NCBI GenBank assembly: GCA_964432565.1 | Contig: CAYSOA010000065.1 | Coordinates: 1-8,571, forward strand | DNA: 8,571 bases | Reading direction: 5' to 3' | Source of the DNA: CAIOHW01 sp964432565 | Lineage (GTDB): Bacteria > Bdellovibrionota > UBA1018 | Shown here: in pieces, positions 5,925 through 8,571 of the stretch | How positions within the stretch are numbered: the stretch's first letter is position 1 | Layout: each line of letters starts with the position of its first letter | Program-made: the position numbers and the translations under genes | The notes under the pieces: model-generated | Told to the model about the DNA's origin: nothing | What the model saw: the letters and a program-made list of their open reading frames with translations, nothing else | Databases searched by the model: none

Positions 5925-7844
5925 ATGGATGTGGCCTCGGTCCTGAGGCAGGTTTACCGTCCGGAGCGAGCAGTCGTCACGGCGGGGATGCCCTACGCCA
6001 ATGGCCCGTTGCATCTCGGGCACCTGGCCGGAGCGCATGTGCCCGCTGATACGTTTGCCCGTTGGATGACCCTGCTCATTGGTCGGGACAACGTGCTTTT
6101 CGTGAACGGGACCGACGACCATGGCTCGACGAGCGAGGTCGCCGCCATGCAGGCCGGCAAGTCGATTCGAGAGTTCATCGACGGAATTCATGGGCGGCAG
6201 CAGGAGACCCTGAAGCGCTACTCGATCGGAGTGGACTGCTACACGGGGACGTCCTCGCCCGAGACCTTTCCGGTACACAAGGAGCTTGCCCAGGATTTCA
6301 TTCGAAAGCTTTACTCGAACGGCATGCTCGAGAAGCGTTCGAGTCTGCAGTGGTTTGACCCGAAGCTGCAGCGATTTCTTCCCGATCGCTACGTAAAGGG
6401 CAAGTGCCCGAATCCTCAGTGCGACAACGAGAGCGCCTACTCGGACGAGTGCGATCGCTGCGGCATGCAGTACGAGCCCGGCAGGCTGATCCATCCCAAA
6501 AGTGCGATCAGTGATGCCGTGCCTGAGATGCGCGAGACCGTGCATTGGTGGCTCGACATGTGGAAGGTCTCGGATGTTCTCGCCGAGTGGCTCAAGGGCA
6601 AGACGGAGTGGCGCAAGCCCGTTCTCGCCGAAGTGCTGGGCACGGTCCTGCCGGTCTGCTCATTCGATGCGGCGAGCGAAGCGGCCTACAAGGAGATCAA
6701 GACCCAGCTTCCGAAGCACAAACCGCGGTATGCGCCGGGCAAGAAGATCGCGCTACAGTTTGAATCCAAGCCCGAGATGGAGCAGGGAAGAGCGGCCCTG
6801 GCGAAAATCGGAATCACCACCGAGCTGGTCGACGGCTGGGCGCACCGATCCATTACCCGCGACGTGGCCTGGGGGATTCCGCTTCCCGTGGATCTTGACC
6901 CCGATATGGCAGGCAAGACGCTCTACGTCTGGCCGGATTCACTCATCGCGCCGATTTCCTTTTCGAAGGTGGCGCTGAAGCAGAGTGGACGGGATCCGGA
7001 GCGCTACAAGGAGTGGTGGTGTAACCCCAACGCGCGCGTCTACCAGTTTCTCGGACAGGATAATGTGTTTTTCTATGTTCTCATGCAGGGGGCCATGTGG
7101 CTCGGCACGCAGACCGATCCGATGCGGATGCCGCAGCCCGGTGAGTTGCAGTTGACCGATATTTTCGGCTGCTACCACCTGCTCGTGAACGGCGAGAAGA
7201 TGAGCAAGTCTCGGGGGAATTTTTTCACGGGCGATCAGCTTCTGGATCAAAAGGGCTACTCGGCCGATCAGATCCGGTATTTTCTGTCGACGCTGACGCT
7301 GCCCGAAAAGGCCTCGAATTTTGACATCTCGGCCCTGGATGAGCGCAACAAGTTCCTCGCCGGACCCATGAATGCCTCGTTTGAGAAACCGATTTCGGCC
7401 TGTCATTCAAAGTTTGGGGGCAGGATTCCGGAAGGGGTGGTTTTGGAGAAGGTCGAGCAGGAGACGCTTCAGATCGTGCGGCGCTATGTGAAGGCCATGG
7501 CGCGGGCGGATTACGCCAGTCTGCTGGGGGCGATCGAGAACTACGCGCGATCGATCAATAGCCTGTTCACCCAGTTCAAGCCGCATGACGACCGGTTTCC
7601 GGAAGAGGCGCGCCGCAATGCGCTTTTCTCGAGCTTCTACGTCTTGAAGAACCTCATGATTCTGCTCTGGCCCTTTGTTCCCGAAACGATGGATCGCCTG
7701 CGGCAGTCGCTGAATCTCGACCCGTCGGTGTTCAGCATTGACGAGCTGGGCAAGCCCATGAAGGCTGGCCATGAGATCGGCCAGAAGGGGCAGTATTTTC
7801 CTGCAGTGGCGGGAGAGGGAGCATCAACGGATCAAGAGACTTGA
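5925..7844 (+). CDS. metG: Methionyl-tRNA synthetase, divergent, with an extra internal segment
   Basis: MetRS charges initiator and elongator tRNA-Met. From the ATG at 5925 the protein has 639 residues. PYANGPLHLGHLAGAHVPAD carries the HLGH motif (30-33). A zinc knuckle C-x4-C-x9-C-x2-C uses C161, C166, C176 and C179; the usual first spacing is C-x2-C. KMSKS is at 425-429. Between HWWLDMWKVSDVLAEWL and HRSITRDVAWGIP lie about 60 residues (roughly 241-302) that I do not find in remembered E. coli or Bacteroides MetRS. The usual VW-x-D-A-P-I-G-Y stretch after the TRD motif reads VWPDSLIAP. In the helical anticodon domain, the position of E. coli Trp461 appears to be Phe548. The protein ends without the C-terminal Trbp111-like dimerisation domain of E. 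coli MetRS. Alternative starts are GTG 5886 and ATG 5844; the latter would overlap gltX by 46 bases. It probably shares a transcript with gltX. Confidence 0.93.
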   Translation: MDVASVLRQVYRPERAVVTAGMPYANGPLHLGHLAGAHVPADTFARWMTLLIGRDNVLFVNGTDDHGSTSEVAAMQAGKSIREFIDGIHGRQQETLKRYSIGVDCYTGTSSPETFPVHKELAQDFIRKLYSNGMLEKRSSLQWFDPKLQRFLPDRYVKGKCPNPQCDNESAYSDECDRCGMQYEPGRLIHPKSAISDAVPEMRETVHWWLDMWKVSDVLAEWLKGKTEWRKPVLAEVLGTVLPVCSFDAASEAAYKEIKTQLPKHKPRYAPGKKIALQFESKPEMEQGRAALAKIGITTELVDGWAHRSITRDVAWGIPLPVDLDPDMAGKTLYVWPDSLIAPISFSKVALKQSGRDPERYKEWWCNPNARVYQFLGQDNVFFYVLMQGAMWLGTQTDPMRMPQPGELQLTDIFGCYHLLVNGEKMSKSRGNFFTGDQLLDQKGYSADQIRYFLSTLTLPEKASNFDISALDERNKFLAGPMNASFEKPISACHSKFGGRIPEGVVLEKVEQETLQIVRRYVKAMARADYASLLGAIENYARSINSLFTQFKPHDDRFPEEARRNALFSSFYVLKNLMILLWPFVPETMDRLRQSLNLDPSVFSIDELGKPMKAGHEIGQKGQYFPAVAGEGASTDQET

Positions 7845-7870
7845 CCACCGGAATTGGGCTGCGCTATGAC
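7841..7870 (+). promoter_or_regulatory. Candidate promoter of tRNA-Gln, overlapping the metG stop
   Basis: TTGACC (7841-7846, five of six consensus positions) contains the metG TGA. TATGAC (7865-7870, four of six) follows after 18 bases. A start near 7877 would leave a leader of about nine bases before the tRNA. Spacing and position make this a credible independent tRNA promoter. Confidence 0.55.
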
Positions 7871-7885
7871 AGCGGCCTCTCCTGC

Positions 7886-7959
7886 TGGGGAATCGTCCAA
7901 TGGTAGGACTCCAGACTCTGACTCTGGCTATCTAGGTTCGAATCCTAGTTCCCCAGCCA
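7886..7959 (+). tRNA. tRNA-Gln (anticodon CUG)
   Basis: A full cloverleaf can be drawn. The acceptor stem TGGGGAA/TTCCCCA has seven pairs including U-A at position 1-72, as in E. coli tRNA-Gln. The D stem is GTCC/GGAC with loop AATGGTA. The anticodon stem CCAGA/TCTGG encloses loop CTCTGAC, which gives anticodon CTG at 7918-7920. The variable loop has four bases. The T stem is CTAGG/CCTAG with loop TTCGAAT. The discriminator base is G and the 3' CCA is encoded (7957-7959). The gene lies 41 bases after metG and reads glutamine CAG codons. Confidence 0.97.
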
Positions 7960-8040
7960 TTCTTCAAGTTCCGGCAAGTTGGCAGCTCGGTTTTGGGTGC
8001 AGAGCCTCATCGGGGCGCGCGCTCATGACGGTAGTGCTCC

Positions 8041-8571
8041 TCATCTTACAGCGATCAAAGATTTATTGAGGCCACAAAATTTCTCGTACAGGATCTGGTT
8101 TCTGGGAGTCTCGAAGAGACCTCCAAAACGGATGCGGTCGAGAAGTTGGATATTATCGACAATCTGCAATGCGGCTCTGAGGTTACGTTGCCTGTCGTAG
8201 TGTCCCAGTCGGGTCACAAGCAACAGAGCAGCTCGGGCCCTTCGGGGTATCCAATGAATAAATGGACAGAGAAAGTGCGGCTCAATTGGGAAGTGGTAAT
8301 TGGGAGTCTGGACCCAGTATCGAACTCCGATCCGTTGAATTTCCCTCGCCATTTGCACTTGCCGTTCATAGGGCCCTACGTGCTCAATGACCGAGTTACT
8401 GAAAACAATGTCGAACGAGGCATCTGCAAATTGTGGCATGTTGCAGGCGTCGCCCGTCACGCTCCGAAAATTCGAGGGTAGATTTTCGTACTGGATGAGA
8501 TTGACCAGGGTGATGAGGTGCATTTCTGCTTGGGGGATGGTTTTCCAGAAGTCCGGTGTGCCCCCGACATC
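8041..8571 (-). CDS. SAM-dependent methyltransferase, polysaccharide-cluster type (5' end beyond right edge)
   Basis: The frame is open from the right window edge to TGA at 8041-8043, giving 176 residues of the C-terminal part. The first visible residues, DVGGTPDFW, are the class I methyltransferase SAM-binding motif I. Further on come GDACNMPQFADASFDIVFSN and SVIEHVGPYERQ (motifs II-III region), then WVQTPNYHFPIEPHFLCPF. This combination recalls methyltransferases in O-antigen and other surface-glycan clusters. The acceptor substrate cannot be read from the sequence. An internal Met at 8523 is not the start, because motif I lies upstream of it. The gene converges on the tRNA, with 81 bases between, where I see no convincing terminator. 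Hand-counted lines are about 48-53% GC against about 58% in metG, so recent transfer is possible. Confidence 0.88.
   Translation of the reverse strand, partial: DVGGTPDFWKTIPQAEMHLITLVNLIQYENLPSNFRSVTGDACNMPQFADASFDIVFSNSVIEHVGPYERQVQMAREIQRIGVRYWVQTPNYHFPIEPHFLCPFIHWIPRRARAALLLVTRLGHYDRQRNLRAALQIVDNIQLLDRIRFGGLFETPRNQILYEKFCGLNKSLIAVR

Noticed and set aside
5622..6545. Long minus-strand open frame (307 codons) opposite gltX and metG
   Set aside because: It lies wholly antisense to two clearly recognised synthetase genes, spans their junction and shows no recognisable domain. High GC produces such shadow frames.
7960..8040. Terminator or att repeat after tRNA-Gln
   Set aside because: Only short imperfect pairings (for example GAGC with GCTC) and no T-run were found, and no copy of the tRNA 3' end was seen elsewhere in the window.

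Overview
The window is a bacterial chromosome segment of moderately high GC (roughly 58-60% by hand counts of a few lines). It mostly carries conserved translation and transcription genes. A run of exactly 100 N and a one-base frame break in an essential gene point to a draft, possibly metagenome-derived, assembly. The gene set and the style of the IF2 N-terminal linker (Pro/Ala/Glu-rich, with a VIRRR-type basic patch) suggest a deltaproteobacteria-like lineage such as Myxococcota, Desulfobacterota or Bdellovibrionota. That placement is a guess, not a determination.

Left half, minus strand (1-3502): rimP, nusA and infB lie in the classical order rimP-nusA-infB. infB is cut by the left edge just after its G1 GTP-binding motif. 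rimP is preceded by a 202-bp divergent intergenic region. It holds a candidate minus-strand promoter and a convincing intrinsic terminator that reads toward rimP. Together these suggest that the operon is attenuated in its leader.

Right half, plus strand (3705-7959): the first gene encodes an exported protein with a small SUOX-like (oxidoreductase molybdopterin-binding) domain and is interrupted by the N-gap. It is followed by gltX (GluRS), broken by a one-base deletion in a G run, then metG (MetRS), then a tRNA-Gln(CUG) gene with its own candidate promoter overlapping the metG stop. The MetRS is unusual: about 60 extra residues sit ahead of its conserved TRD motif, and normally conserved positions near the methionine pocket are changed.

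Right end, minus strand (8041-8571): the C-terminal part of a SAM-dependent methyltransferase of the type found in surface-polysaccharide clusters converges on the tRNA. Its base composition is lower in GC than the housekeeping genes, so a variable region may begin at the tRNA.

Most of the window is ordinary housekeeping sequence. I see no CRISPR array, transposon, toxin-antitoxin pair or defence system. The points most worth checking are the MetRS insertion, the rimP-operon leader terminator and the gltX frame break.
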